From: Scleroderma bovista
Taxonomy: Eukaryota; Basidiomycota; Agaricomycetes; Boletales; Sclerodermataceae
DNA length: 64,000 bases
Assembly: GCA_037178675.1 (NCBI GenBank)
Contig: JAYMGJ010000639.1
Span: 1 to 64,000 of the forward strand
Direction: 5' to 3'
The translations under genes and the position numbers were made by a program. Position 1 is the stretch's first letter; each line of letters starts with the position of its first letter. This document shows positions 24,249 through 36,500 of this stretch, piece by piece. The notes under the pieces are model-generated. The model was not told where the DNA came from. It made no database searches and was given only the letters and a program-made list of their open reading frames with translations.

Positions 24249-24739
24249 GATGTATGTTCGGTAGGAGTGAGATTTGAACGAAGAGGGAATGCAAATTGGG
24301 GATCGTCCAGCGATGTGTGCGGTGCGGAGGGAGGCTCGCTGAAAGGGTCGTGCTAGAGTTTATGGACGGATCGAATGTGAAGGTAGGGCGTGAATACACC
24401 TGGCGAGGGGAGGTGAGTCGGTGGGATTGAGAGGGAGAGAACAGCACCGACCTGGCAGACTATATGAGTCCCCGAGGGGCGGAAGAAGGACGGGTCAGCG
24501 GAAGTGGGACGGAAGTAGCCGGATGAAGACCAACCCACCTAGCTGCAAAGAGAAAAATCAAGCAGGGATTGTCAAAATCCTGATGGTGAAAGCTGCGACC
24601 ACATCCGCGCAGTCATTTATACGTCTGCTGGCTGCGTGCTTGCATTGTTGCAGAGAACAAAAAGACCTGCCTTTTCCGTCAACAATAGACCCCCGAAATA
24701 TGGAAGGCGTTGTATAATAATTATTGTACATAATCGCGT
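24249..24739. other. Intergenic, promoter of the BTG gene
   Basis: About 490 bp of mixed composition, GC-rich near the BTG start. No gene is supported; open frames are shadows of the GC-rich sequence. Confidence 0.4.
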
Positions 24740-26144
24740 CTACAGCTTTCCTGGCGTCCTCCTGTCCGCACGGACGACCCCCTCCTGGCATGTAACCGCT
24801 ACAAACTTGCCCAGACGGCTGTACAACTGTTTCGGAAAAGGGTGTCGAGTGATGCACCCTGTCGAGACTATCCACTTACCCTCCCGTGCACCACCCCTCG
24901 TCCATCTCCCGCGCGGGGACAATCCACCTGAGAAGCATTCGTCATAATGACAGTGGTGGGAACGGACAAACAAACCACGTAGAGCAGTCCATCTTCGCAG
25001 CAAAAATCATCACTAAGGAATAAATTGATGAGCGCCGTAACCGTCAGAACCAGACCCACGGTACACCCACTCGTAGTACCAAATCGAGTGATCCAGCGTG
25101 GACTAAACAACAAGTGCATCAGGCACGGCGCAGAGAAGACACTGATCGTCAACATTTACACTCATTGTAAGAGCATCTGGACCCTTTGAAAGTCTCTTGA
25201 GGTGCAACGTGTCAGATGCAACGGAGAGGCTAATCAAGGATTGGCTCATCACATCAAGCAAACAGACGACGCGCTCACAAGTTTAGGTCGGACATATATG
25301 CAAGAATACACTGGCGACAGCTCAGAATCATCAGAGCGGATACCGAGGCCTTCCGACACACCTTCTGGAACGGTGTTGCATATGGTTCTGACCTTCCCGT
25401 CCGTGCTTGCATCCAAAACATCGATGTAACCGAACCGTTATCTTCCCTCGTTGTCCACGAAGCACGTCTGATCGCGATGGGACCGTTGGTGCGTTCCTGA
25501 CTACACTGAGAACACAGCGGAGCGACAGAAGCACATTCCTCTTACAGCAGCATATATGAGATAAACTTCCCTGACCTTCTCTTCGATACCGCTGTACGTC
25601 GCCCGTCGCCTAAACAAGTCCTCTTCCAGCTCGCAATCCTCAAGTTTGGGAACATCTGGCATAGGCCACTGGTAAACAGGCTGCCATGGCTCAGGCATGT
25701 GGAAGGAACATAACAATTGGAAGATAGTTTGGCCATTTTGGACCGCTTTCACGTTCCGAGTACTGTAAGACCGTCCATCGCGCACTCTCTCCACAAAATA
25801 GATGACGGGAACAGCGGGGGACGCGCTGAGGAGGAAATAGCACTGTTCTGACGTGAGGGGTGCATCGCAGCAGCCTACTAACGATCCGCACTCACATGGA
25901 GGGACTAGGGATGTGATCAGTCAACGAAATCATAGAGTTGTGTACTCACATGAAGGCCGAAAGCGGGGCGAACACAATTGGTCGCAGAGGCGATAGCTTG
26001 CGAGATGACCTGTCCGCCAAAAACACCCCTCGCGCGAGGCGGTTTGAACAAGTTAACAGAACGAAATAAATCAACGTCAATCTGTTCCACTTCAAGGGAT
26101 GTCGAAATCTTTGAGTGCTCAACTTGGTCAGTCGGTGCCTCCAT
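24740..26144 (-). CDS. TES1: Acyl-CoA thioesterase II (TesB/TES1 family, double hotdog)
   Basis: Hydrolyses acyl-CoA to fatty acid and CoA, usually in peroxisomes during beta-oxidation. The start MEAPTDQVEHSKISTSLEVE is in the middle of a longer open frame, chosen because conserved sequence begins there. Blocks in order: DVDLFRSVNLFKPPRARGVF, GGQVISQAIASATNCVRPAF, then across an intron LLSASPAVPVIYFVERVRDG, RSYSTRNVKAVQNGQTIFQL, SFHMPEPWQPVYQWP, ERTNGPIAIRRASWTT, LAYMSDLNL, LDHSIWYYEW, LLYVV, GRGVVHGRV, and KFVAVTCQEGVVRADRR near the C terminus. The order is the usual one for TesB proteins. The C terminus RRTPGKL is not a canonical PTS1 tripeptide (SKL); -GKL is at best a weak variant. Several of the 3' introns are inferred. 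Confidence 0.87.
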
Positions 26145-26342
26145 TATTTCACGGGCAGTGACTGAAGGAAAGATGAAAGGCTTGCGTTGGTCGGACAAGT
26201 GTAATGACTTTGACAGAATCCGGGGCGCCCGCTCCCCGGAGTCGGACAGCATCAGTTGGATTGAAGGGTGACAACTGAAACACGTGAAAGTGCAACAAGT
26301 GGTTGCAATATTGAAGAATAGTATAGATATAGATTATGATGT

Positions 26343-27465
26343 TCATATAATTTCCACGTCGACTGTAAACCCACACTCATGGCAAATGTGTTGTGCTTCC
26401 CCGTCTTCGGTTGTGTGGGTGGTCCCAAACACATGCTTGTGCTCCTGATCCTTTCGTCGTTGCCACACTCCTTCTCGTGTCCGCCGCCGTAAATCTCGAA
26501 GGGACTCCTCAAACTTCTTGTTTTTCTTCTTCTTCTTTTCCTCAACCCGCCGTTCCCACTCCGCATCCAGGGCTTCCGGGGAGCCCCATTTCTTCCATGC
26601 AAAATCTTCGACTTGACTTCGCAAAAATAGCATCATGTTTGCGAACGTAGCTTTGTGTGGATTCGCTTTGAGTAAATGAGGAAGCAACTCCCGGTCACGC
26701 AATTCGGCTAGGAATATAAATTGGTAGTCACTCAGATTCATGAATCAATGGATAACTTACCATCTGTCAAGAGGTAGTCCTACACAAGAAACCACGAGTT
26801 AGACACATGAGTAAAGAAATATCTTGCATCCGTACTTCTTTGCATTCGGTCTTCGTCAAAAGACTATATTTCTCAGGATACTTGTCCTTGCACCTGTTGC
26901 ACACCAAACACCCGAACACCTTCCTAAAGGTGTAGTCGATATCTATGATCTGACATTCTTTGCACTTTGGGTTGAGGGTCGGATCGAGGTATATCGCTAT
27001 AAGGTGGTGAGAATGAAAGTTATGCCCTCCAGGGCAAGTGACGCACGCGGTTCGACGTTTTGCATTGCTCGCTGTCTTTCCCGCTCACGCTCTTTAGCTC
27101 TCAGGTCCTCATCCACTTCCTTCCCGTCCTCAACCAAGAAGCCACCCTTGGAGTTAACCATCTTCGACAAGTCATATTCGAAGTAAGAACCCAGACGGGA
27201 GTCGCGCTTAAGCGGTTTGGACAGTCCAGGTCGAGTGGGGGAATTGGAGGTTGCTGGTGTGACCTCGAGAGGACGTTTCTGGTTCGCGTTGGGTACCGAC
27301 GAAGACGATGCTTTACCCTCCTGTTGTCTTTGTCGTGCCTTGGCTAAAAGCCACTCCCGCTTCAGAACTGAGCTTAGTCGAGACAACTCCTTCGTGCTCA
27401 CCTCTCAGCCGGTTGAGCTCGACCTTCCGTAACTCTTCTGGGGTGAAGGATGAAGTCGCAGACAT
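26343..27465 (-). CDS. RAD14: DNA repair protein RAD14 / XPA
   Basis: XPA verifies damage and organises the nucleotide-excision repair bubble. The start MSATSSFTPEELRKVELNRL leads to a helix (KARQRQQEGKAS), a linker, and SRLGSYFEYDLSKMVNSKGG, typical just before the zinc finger. The finger reads CKEC, 17 residues, CNRC, as in XPA. It is followed by DKYPEKYSLLTKTECKEDYL, LRDRELLPHLLKANPHKATF and ANMMLFLRSQVEDFAWKKWG, the conserved DNA-binding core. The tail is strongly basic (RVEEKKKKKNKK, coded by a TTC/TTT-rich tract near 26518-26540 on the plus strand) and ends with C-x2-C in HICHECGF. Introns separate the core into at least four exons. Confidence 0.93.
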
Positions 27466-27603
27466 AGGGCGTCGATTCTAGAACTTGTGATACTATCCAG
27501 AGCCGGCTGTCAGTGTCTGTCCATACGATTGCAAGAGTCGAGTCATGCCGACGGGTGTGGCTGTGAGCTATAATTACACCATAGATCTATATACCTAAAC
27601 AAA

Positions 27604-29899
27604 CTATGAAGTCTCCCCATCGGCGGGAGGGTTTTCATCCACAGCCATGTCGTCCTTGTTTTTGTGCTCATCCAAAGAAACACCATCCACCGCCTTGATC
27701 GCCTCCACCGGTGTTACTCCTCGCTCCGTTGTTGACGGTGTATCATCAACATCCATCGAGGTAGCTGCAGTAGTCTGTGGAACTACAGTCGTGTGTCCGC
27801 TCGGCCCAGCCCCGTGCGTCGAGCCAGCAGGGCCCGAGCTAAGTATGCCCACACCAATTCCGAATTTCCTCATGGTTCCATTTTCGGTTTCACTCGAACG
27901 ACTTCTGCTTTCACTGCCACGATCCTTGTAGCTAACGCGGTCTCTTCTCCCACCTTCTCCCTCATCATCGGAGTCAGAGAGTTCGCCGTCAGCTTGGACT
28001 CGGGAGTCAAGGAGACGTCGGGATCTCCGTTCATCGGGGGGCACCAAGTCTTCGTCTTGATTTATATCATCCATTACGTCGTCTATCGGCAACTTTGGAA
28101 TATCTATCCATCCCAATGAGACAGACAAATACAAGGCATCAACGGCATCAACACACCTGACATCTGGACACTGGGAGGCCCTTTCAATCTCCGGACATTG
28201 TCAAGGACAATGTTCTTCACTCGCTCAAGGTACTCCGGAGTGTTCATGTCTTCCGTGTTGGACGACTTCACGTCAAGTTCATAATCGGGTCCAAAGTACT
28301 CATAGTACTCATTGACGGGTATTTCTAAGAGTGCTCCGTCAGAGAATACACAAACGTTATGCTAACACAAACCTCGCCCAAGCTCAACCCCAGCGGCCAG
28401 GCCGGTCTCAAAGGCCCACGCTCGGCTGACATTCCGCATGGTGTATCCACCTCCACCAAGTAGAAGTAATGGCTTATTAAAGGACTTGACGAATCTGACA
28501 CAATTAGCGTGTCCTGGTAACTGGTTAATGATGTGGGGAAGAAAGGGAACTCTCATTTGGACCTTTCATAGATAAGTTGAGGCAGCCCAATTTGTCACCA
28601 GATAGTGAATCTGTTCCACATTGCAGTACGATGGCCGAAGGATCATAATACTCCATTACTTGTTGAATGACCTAGGAGAGTTTCAGTAAGGCAACGAATG
28701 CTATGGAGATTGACTAACCGGCTCGAATACAGACTTGTAGTTCTCGTCTGAAATACCGTCTCGTAAAGGAAAGTTGAGAGAGTAGTACTTTCCCTTGCCG
28801 ATGCCAATATCCTGCTCTGACATCCATTCGACTATCCGTGGTATAAGGCGGAGAAACTCACACGGAGCTCACCAGTTCCAGGGAAGTATTCTCCATACTT
28901 ATGGAAACTGACGGTCATAACTCGATCGGTCGTGTAAAATGCTTCCTCTACACCATCTCCGTGGTGGACGTCAATATCAATATAGAGCACACGACTGTGG
29001 TATCTGGTTTCACGTCGAGCCTTAGCCACATTCCTCTGGAAGGACAGAATTTCAGACCTGAGTAGTTCCAATATACCCAGCACTATGTCTACAGAACGGT
29101 TGGATTAGTTGGTGCCATGCCTCCAAGATTTGCCAAAGCCCCTACCATTCACATAACAGAAGCCGCTTGCTTCACTCTTCTTTGCATGATGCAAACCCCC
29201 TGCCCAGTTAATTGCTATGTCACACTTATCCCTGCTCAACCGCGCGGCGCCCTCTTTTTCTCTTCAGCAATGGGTGTTAAAATGAGCTTATGGCCACCTA
29301 CCCATGGATCCACCAGCAGAAATAGAACAATAATCAAACAGCCCATCGAACACTGGGCAATCATCACCGACGTTGTCTATGTCCGATGGTTTCAGTACCA
29401 TGTTGAACAGAGTGGAAAACTAACATTTATGTTGTTCCTTGATATACTGATTCATGTTGCTGGGTGTTATTCGACTGAGGAAGTCAACATACTCGTCGGA
29501 GTGGAACTGGGTCATTTCGCGCTTCGTGGCAGGTTTTGCGCGCTACGATGACAAGGCGATTGGGACTTGGTGCATTTGATCAACTGCTCACTCACGAAAA
29601 TCTCCATTTTTTTGTAAAGCCCATAGTTCATGACCAGGGAGTGACACATCCGTATTCTAGTCGGTTTCATTCTTTAAGTTGCAAACAGTGTGAGCTTCAG
29701 AGACCATGATCTTGCCTGAATGTACTCACGGATGTCCGGGGCCATAGTGGAAACCCCCGATGTCCGAGTCGAAGAAGTAGCACTATTACAGTGGGACAGA
29801 TGAGACGATCTTCCAGTGGAATGGCTGGCAAGTCTCAAGAAAACATACCACGCGCTTCTTGTGATTTTCACCTTCGACGGCTGTCCATTCTCCAGCCAT
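27604..29899 (-). CDS. RPD3: Class I histone deacetylase RPD3
   Basis: Zn-dependent deacetylase of core histones, catalytic subunit of Sin3/Rpd3 corepressor complexes. Start [17 protein letters not shown]; the next exon gives [18 protein letters not shown]. Then [78 protein letters not shown] (His-His charge relay), [20 protein letters not shown] (zinc ligands), [40 protein letters not shown] (third ligand Asp), and [20 protein letters not shown] with the catalytic Tyr. All active-site residues are present. The C-terminal tail of about 150 residues after [11 protein letters not shown] is acidic then Ser/Thr-rich and disordered, as in fungal RPD3. At least eight short introns. Confidence 0.96.
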
Positions 29900-30425
29900 C
29901 TTGTCCGGCGTGCTTGATCGACAAGTGAGGTTATCCGCGCTTACCAAGTTGGAGGAGGTGGCCACCCCACAAGTTGTTGGCGAGTTTGGCAGTTTCTGCA
30001 AACCGACACTATTCCTCTAACAGTGAATAATTTTGTCTCAGAAAAATACATTCCTACATGCTACAGGTTTGAACGACACTGTACCAGGTTAAACAGGTTT
30101 ACACATTATTCAATGCATTGAGGTAGAAACGCCGGTGCACTGGCAGTTATGCCCAACACAATCAAGAGGTAGATCTGAATATCTCACAAATGGTTCTCGT
30201 GGAGTCTGCGGACTGATTGTATCGCGGTCCTGTGCTCCACTCACATCGTCATTACCTCAACACAGCGCTCAACGTTCAACTCCCAGGCCCGGGCCCCTTT
30301 GCATCCAGCACAACACTTGTACGCTCAAGGTAATACATAGATATATTAGCCATTCACGTACTAATTTGACTAATACAGTACAGATTAATGCCGCACAGGG
30401 TACCATTGCGATAGAACCTGGTACA
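29900..30425. other. Intergenic, RPD3 promoter
   Basis: About 525 bp between the RPD3 start and the end of the DinB-like gene. No gene, tRNA or repeat is supported. Confidence 0.4.
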
Positions 30426-31247
30426 TCATATCTTGGCTCTGCCTAGGGGAGCATCACTGCCTTTGTAGACCAGAGTGGAGGGAGCAAATCCAAAATCATC
30501 AGGTAACACAATTCCCTGGAAAGTCTTCAGCTTCAGGGGCGACTCTCAACGTGAAATGGAAAAAGAAAACATACTTGTTCCCCAGCTATCACGCGGACCT
30601 GCGATATAAAAATGAAAGTTGGCGGTTGACTGAATCTAAGGAAGGGTGACACATACCATGGACCAATGATGGACAGCGTGCAAACCAGCGAACCAAAACT
30701 GGCAAAGGGAAAATGAAGTGCACCTCAGGTTCTACGTCATTCGATGGCTTACCTCTCGGCCGAAGGTGGTTTCGAATGCGCGGAGGAAAGGCGTTACAGC
30801 ATTTAGTGTCATTGGTTGATCCAATTTCGCGAGAGGAGGGAGGTTGTTGACACGTGCGATAGTTTCTGTGAACGCTATACGAGCTTCGGATAGGCTGCTC
30901 TCCATGGGAGTGTTGCGACTGCGAGTGTCATAGGAAAAGATAAATGGTTCATTGCCAGAAATGCAGTCCAGCAGCAGAGTGAAGTGATCTCGCGCATGGC
31001 GCAGATGTTTCCCTCGGATTTAATTAGGCGGTGGGATGTACCACGAGCAAGTCAATGTTATACCTATAGTGGACCCAGGAAGAAACTTGGACATGGATGT
31101 GAGTTGGCCATCATCAGTGAGAACATTGGTGACGAGGTCAAGCGCCTGTTGCAGCACGGTGGTAGATACGAAAACCAGCTGGGCGAGGGGTTCGGGGTGG
31201 TCGGCCAGTTCGATGGGTGTTGACCTACAGAGAGAGGTCTCTGACAT
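30426..31247 (-). CDS. DinB-like four-helix-bundle protein
   Basis: A fungal member of the DinB/YfiT fold, whose bacterial relatives are metal-binding thiol-dependent enzymes; the substrate is unknown here. Start MSETSLCRSTPIELADHPEP, then LVFVSTTVLQQALDLVTNVL, MSKFLPGSTIG, KHLRHARDHFTLLLDCISGN, IFSYDTRSRNTPMESS, LDQPMTLNAVTPFLRAFETT, FGRE, then across an intron FWFAGLHAVHHWSM, VRVIAGEQ, and DDFGFAPSTLVYKGSDAP before the stop at 30426. The His residues in KHLRHARDH and HAVHHW match the conserved metal-site positions. Introns are 45-60 bp. The gene is a tandem neighbour of RPD3 and divergent from LSC2. Confidence 0.75.
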
Positions 31248-31801
31248 GGGAGCGAGCCGTGTCGAAGTGATGTAATCCAACTGGTATTTGTGATAGAAGT
31301 GTACCATACAAGCGATGAGTCTGTTCCTTCCACCGAATTTCGAATAACCCACGTAAACACAAGATATAGGTTGTTCGAACTCAAGGGCAAGGATGTGTAT
31401 AGTCGTTCTACCAGAGATGCTCCGGGCCAAATGGCGGATCAGAGACAGGAAGATGAACAGGACCATCAACCGTCGTCGTCGCTCCGGCTTGTAAATGTGT
31501 GTAAGTTTTTTACGGCAGTCTGCATCATGGCTCGATGTTGTGGCACAACAAACAAATATAATTGATGAGTAGGGAATTTACTTAGAAATTAGAACCACCG
31601 CTAACTTGTAACCTCGCCAGTGCCCTAGCACTTGTTAACTAGTAAATATCAGAGAATCCGACACGCTTTGTCTACCTTACTGGAAGATGTAATCTTTATG
31701 TATGAACCACCAAACTCCGGTGTAGTGGCTGACATAATATACATGCCGGTTCTTCCCTTTACGGACGGAGGCTAAAGCAGATATCTCTCTCTCCCATTGG
31801 C
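31248..31801. promoter_or_regulatory. Shared upstream region between DinB-like gene and LSC2
   Basis: 553 bp between divergent start codons, so it must hold both promoters. AT-rich in its centre (31,550-31,690) and pyrimidine-rich (ATCTCTCTCTCCC) just before the LSC2 ATG, a common basidiomycete core-promoter feature. No gene inside. Confidence 0.4.
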
Positions 31802-33460
31802 ATGTTCACCTCGCTCAGGCAAGCTCGTTTACTGGCTCGTGTAAGTTGTTACCCTTGATAACCTTCCAAACTGATCTTTTTACAGGCAGCCCATACTGGC
31901 CAAAGGCGCTTTCTCTCTCTTCATGAATACCAGTCTGTGCAGTTGCTGAACTCGGTGGGTTTACGCGCCTTCACCCCGCGGTGCAATAGTCGCTCATTCC
32001 GTGCCTCGTCGACGTGTATATTAGTACGGAATTCCGACGCCTAAGAGCATACCAGCCAAGTCACCAGAAGAGGCTTTCGACGTCGCAAAGAACTTCGGTA
32101 ATTATTCGATCAGCTTACCATTAAGCATTGTAAACCAATTTCATAGGTACCAACGAACTTGTCATCAAGGCTCAGGTTCTTGCAGGTGGTCGAGGCAAGG
32201 GAAAGTTTGACAATGGTTTCCAGGGTGGTGTACACGTTGTAAACAGGTATGCTCGTCTTCGTTTGAAGGCTCTCATGTATTAATCCCTCTCAGTCCTGAG
32301 CAGGCCAAAAATTATGCCAGCAAGATGATCGGATCCAAGCTAATCACGAAACAAACCGGTGCCGCTGGCAGAGTCTGCAATGCTGTGCGCGTTTTCTGCT
32401 ACCCTCGTGATGGCTCCTCATCTTTGTATAGGTAATGCTTGCAGAGCGCCGAGATCCTACTCACGAATACTATGTTGCCGTTCTAAACGACCGCGTGACC
32501 CAAGGCCCGGTGTTAGTCACCTCAAATCAAGGTGGTATGAATATCGAGGAGGTTGCTGCGAAGGACCCCAATGCGATCATCACTACACCAATCGACTTTG
32601 AAAAAGGCGTAGATCCCGCTGTGGCTCTCGAGCTTGCAAAGAAACTCGGTTTCAAGGGCGAAGCTGCTCAACGGGAGGCCGCGGACATCTTTGTTTCCCT
32701 GTACAAGCTCTTCAAGGCAAAAGATGCTACACAGATCGAAATCAATCCCATGGCTGAGACCACTGACGGTCATGTCCTTTGGTTTGCTTTCCGGCATGGT
32801 TCAAATGATCTATCCTGACATTCCGAATAACAGCATGGACGCAAAGCTTGGTTTTGATGATAATGCGGAATTCCGGCAAAAGGATGTATTTACTCTTCGT
32901 GACATCTCGCAAGAGGAGCCATCTGAAGTAGAGGCTCAGAAAGCGAACTTAAACTTCATCAAATTAGATGGTAGCATCGGTTGTCTTGTCAACGGTGCTG
33001 GTCTGGCAATGGCGACCATGGACGTTCTTTCGCTGCATGGCGGAAACCCCGCCAACTTCCTTGACGTAGGAGGGTACGAAGTTTTGATTGGGTATGGTCA
33101 CTTCACTTGATAATATTTTCAGAGGGGCTACGCCAGAAACGGTGAAGAAGGCTTTCGAGATCCTGCTTAGCGACCCGAAGGTGAAGAGCATATTCATCAA
33201 CATCTTCGGAGGTATCATGCGGTGTGACTACATCGCTGAAGGCGTAATCAAGGCAACGAAAGAGCTTGGTCTAGAAATCCCATTAGTTGTCCGACTCAAA
33301 GGTACCAAAGAAGCCGAGGCAAAGGAGTAAGTTGTGTACCGAGTGCATTTAGCGTGGCTAATTTTCGTGTAGGATGATCAGGCAATCTGGCCTGAAGATT
33401 ATACCATTTGACAGTCTTGATGAAGCTGCCGCCAAGGCAGTTCAGCTCGCTCATGCATAG
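31802..33460 (+). CDS. LSC2: Succinyl-CoA ligase beta subunit, mitochondrial
   Basis: Makes succinate and ATP or GTP from succinyl-CoA in the TCA cycle. The presequence [13 protein letters not shown] is followed across an intron by [23 protein letters not shown]-grasp blocks: [102 protein letters not shown] and [10 protein letters not shown]. The C-terminal ligase domain has [53 protein letters not shown] and [20 protein letters not shown], ending AVQLAHA. Length fits the family at around 420 residues. At least seven introns; one near 33,075-33,120 has its acceptor shifted by two bases to keep frame. Confidence 0.95.
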
Positions 33461-33556
33461 ATAGCACTACCTCATAGACACCCTCAGTAATGCAGACATG
33501 TGAAAATGATAAAAAAATACTATTGAGCACATGAGATAAATAGCGTATGAACATAA

Positions 33557-36500
33557 TCAACACCATGGACGAGTATTAAAACCTGTGGTTACATGGCCAT
33601 ATACAGCTTGGTGCGGATGGGGATGTGGTTGCTGCATCAGAGGGCTGCTCGATGTGACATCTGAGCGCACTGGTCCACGCACTGGGGGAGCAGCACCCAT
33701 GTAGGGGGTTCGATGATTCACTGGCATTATTGGGGGTGGGTGCATCATGACAGGACTTCCCCCGTACATTGGCAGGTTTGTAGGTGCTGCAGGATGCATA
33801 ACTGGGCTCATCATTGGCATTCCACGAGCGTGTACGGTTCCATTGACCGGCGTTGACGGATTCTGATTGGAGGGCCCATACACAGGATGCATAGTATTCG
33901 TTGTGGGATATGCCATCATCTGGGTAGGATACGGTGATGCCATTGGTCTCATCGTACCATTAGGGTTTTGCGGGCTTTGCATTGGGACCCAGACATGTTG
34001 GTTGTACACCTGAGATGGTCCATTCACTGGCACTCGCGGTATAGGACTTGTCGCAGCGGGGGGGTATAAATTCGGGCTAGGGGAATGCACAAGCATCGTG
34101 GACGGGAATGCCGTATAAGGGGGTCGTACAGGGAGAGTGGAAGGTTGAATAGGAGTAGGGTAGCTAAAGTTAGATGGTCGCGTAATGGGACCGCTGACCG
34201 ACTGCGGAGACATCGGAGGGGCTCTATGCGAGGAGGTACTGGAAGATGCTGGCACCTGCTGAAAGGCCCGAGTAACGTCATGAAGTGACATTTTTGAAGG
34301 ACCTGCAGAGCTCGTTGGAGGGGGGGTTTCTCCGTCTTCAGATTTCACGTCCTGGATGGTAAATGGTAAAGAGGTTAGATCGTCGGCGATTCCCTCTAGC
34401 GAGTTCACGACAGAAGCGGGCTCCTTGTCAGCAGCTTGTGACCAAACCGCTTTGAGGTGTTCTGGATCAGGTGCTCTTGCGGGTGAATCCTTGGTGGAGA
34501 AGCTTAGCGGAGATTTTGTCCATGGTGTCCCAAACGACGCTGACGCTGGGGTTAGAAGTGAGCGCTCCGTCTGTCCAAGTTAGGATTTGTCAGTCCAGAT
34601 AATACACATGCTAAGGAAAACTAACAGAATCTTCAGGACTTTTGCTATCTGACAGGCCAGTTTTCAGGGACTCGGTATCTCTGTTATGTTCGTAGGTGAC
34701 ACTGTCAGTATTCGGATTGGTAGACACCGTTGAGAGTGATCTTTCTGCCAGTGACGGGGAGATTGCCTCTAACTGCGGCGAGTTTTTCCCGTCCTCTAAT
34801 TCACTAACGACAGTGAAATGAACAGTACCGTTCGGTTGCTGGTTGGTCAGAGTAGGGTTACGATAGAAACCGATGGCCGAGCCTGGTGGCAGCCTGGGTT
34901 GGTTCCTTGGTCGTATTAGCTGCTTTTCTAGCTTAGTAGACGCATCGTCCACAGTTATTGGCTCCGGAAGATCTTCGGGGGAAGCTACGGAAGGCCGAGG
35001 AGAGTGACTGGTGACGTCAGGAGGACGAACAGAGCTCGTTGGCTTATCGGATTTCTGATCCTTGGTGTCAGACGGAGCTCCTCGACGCCACGAAACAAGA
35101 TCATCAAGGATCTTCGGACGCCCATAGAGTGGACTAACCCTCGAGGACATCGTAGGAATATGTACCCTTGGTCCAGTCCTAACGGACCTCGGAAGCGTGA
35201 CCTGATATCGGTGACCTTTGAATTTCTTGAACAATACGTCGTTGATCGAGAAGCCACGCTTGGTCATCCCATCCACAGGTGGATTCCAGGACAAGATATC
35301 CCACCGTACGTAGTCAGGGAAGGTAGACAAACGTAACTGTCGCTTCTGTATTGGCTCCACAGGATGAGAGACTTTCGGAAGCTTCACAACTATGCGTGGC
35401 GCGAGTCTAGGTGAGTGCGGCGGGTCGCACCCTGTCACAGAAAAGTCTTCCTGGTCATGATCATGATGATATGAGCGATGTGACCGCAGTGCAGGAGGTA
35501 ACCACTTCGCCTCTTTTGGAAGCGATCTGGTTGTCCCAAGCGGTTTCAACTTCGTGAACTTGTTACTGCCAAGTCGAGCGTCAGCGATATCAATCACGGC
35601 CTCTTTCGCAGAGTCAACCTGCATATTGTCCAGTGCACCCTTGATGCGGGACATGACGTCATCCAAAGCCGCGATAGGAGGCTCGCGAAATGATGTGAAG
35701 TTCTTGTGCGGACGATGAAGAGAGGTTAAGGAGTAGGAAGTTCCCGAGGACATTAACCCATCAAAGCTGGTTATTGAAGGACCCTGTATCGAACCATATT
35801 GTCGTTCAGAGGTCGAGCGCTCTGTAGTTTCGGTGGGTGATGGCTCAGTGTAAAGACTGACAACCTCACGCCCTGGGAGCTCAGAGGGGCCCTGACTAGT
35901 AGGTGTATCTTCAAAGAACTCGCTAGCAGCACTCCTACCACGCTGTCGTGGTCGACTTTGGTTTGCGGAAGACTGATGTGGCCCTGGAACGTCTTCGCCA
36001 ACAAGCTTGCCGAGATCCGAAAAATCCACAACTTCTAGGTTTTCATCTGCATTGCTGGTGACTGGTTCATCACCTGCGTGGAGTAATGGTAAGGGTGCTG
36101 GAACGGGTAGTCGAGTTGGTGATGAGGGCCTTTGCGAAAAAACACGTGCTTTACACCTCCATGATTCCGCCAGGTTTGGAGAGGTCGGCTCATCAGAGGA
36201 TGCACCGAGGGGAAGAAACTTGCTTTCATGAGAAGACCGAGTATGATTAAGGGTCAATGTCGTCCGTAGCCCAGATAAAGTCATCTGTGGCCCAGGAACA
36301 GGGTCAGCTGTGGCTTCAAGAGAACCAACTGTTTCTTCAATACCCTCCCCGGTAGTAGAAACCTAATTAATGGGTCAACCCACAATTCCACCCACCAATT
36401 GAGGACTAACCTGGGTTTGGTTCCTACCTGTCTCAGTGGCCTTCATCTGTTCTTCCAGTTCAGCAGCCTTTCTCCGGGCACGCTCTTTCTCCCTTTCGCG

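Noticed and set aside
23605..24447. Long plus- and minus-strand open frames overlapping the BTG gene
   Set aside because: They are shadows in GC-rich sequence; only the 23337-24248 frame has a recognisable domain.
29117..29551. 144-codon plus frame
   Set aside because: It is antisense to clear RPD3 exons (GGLHHA and neighbouring blocks).
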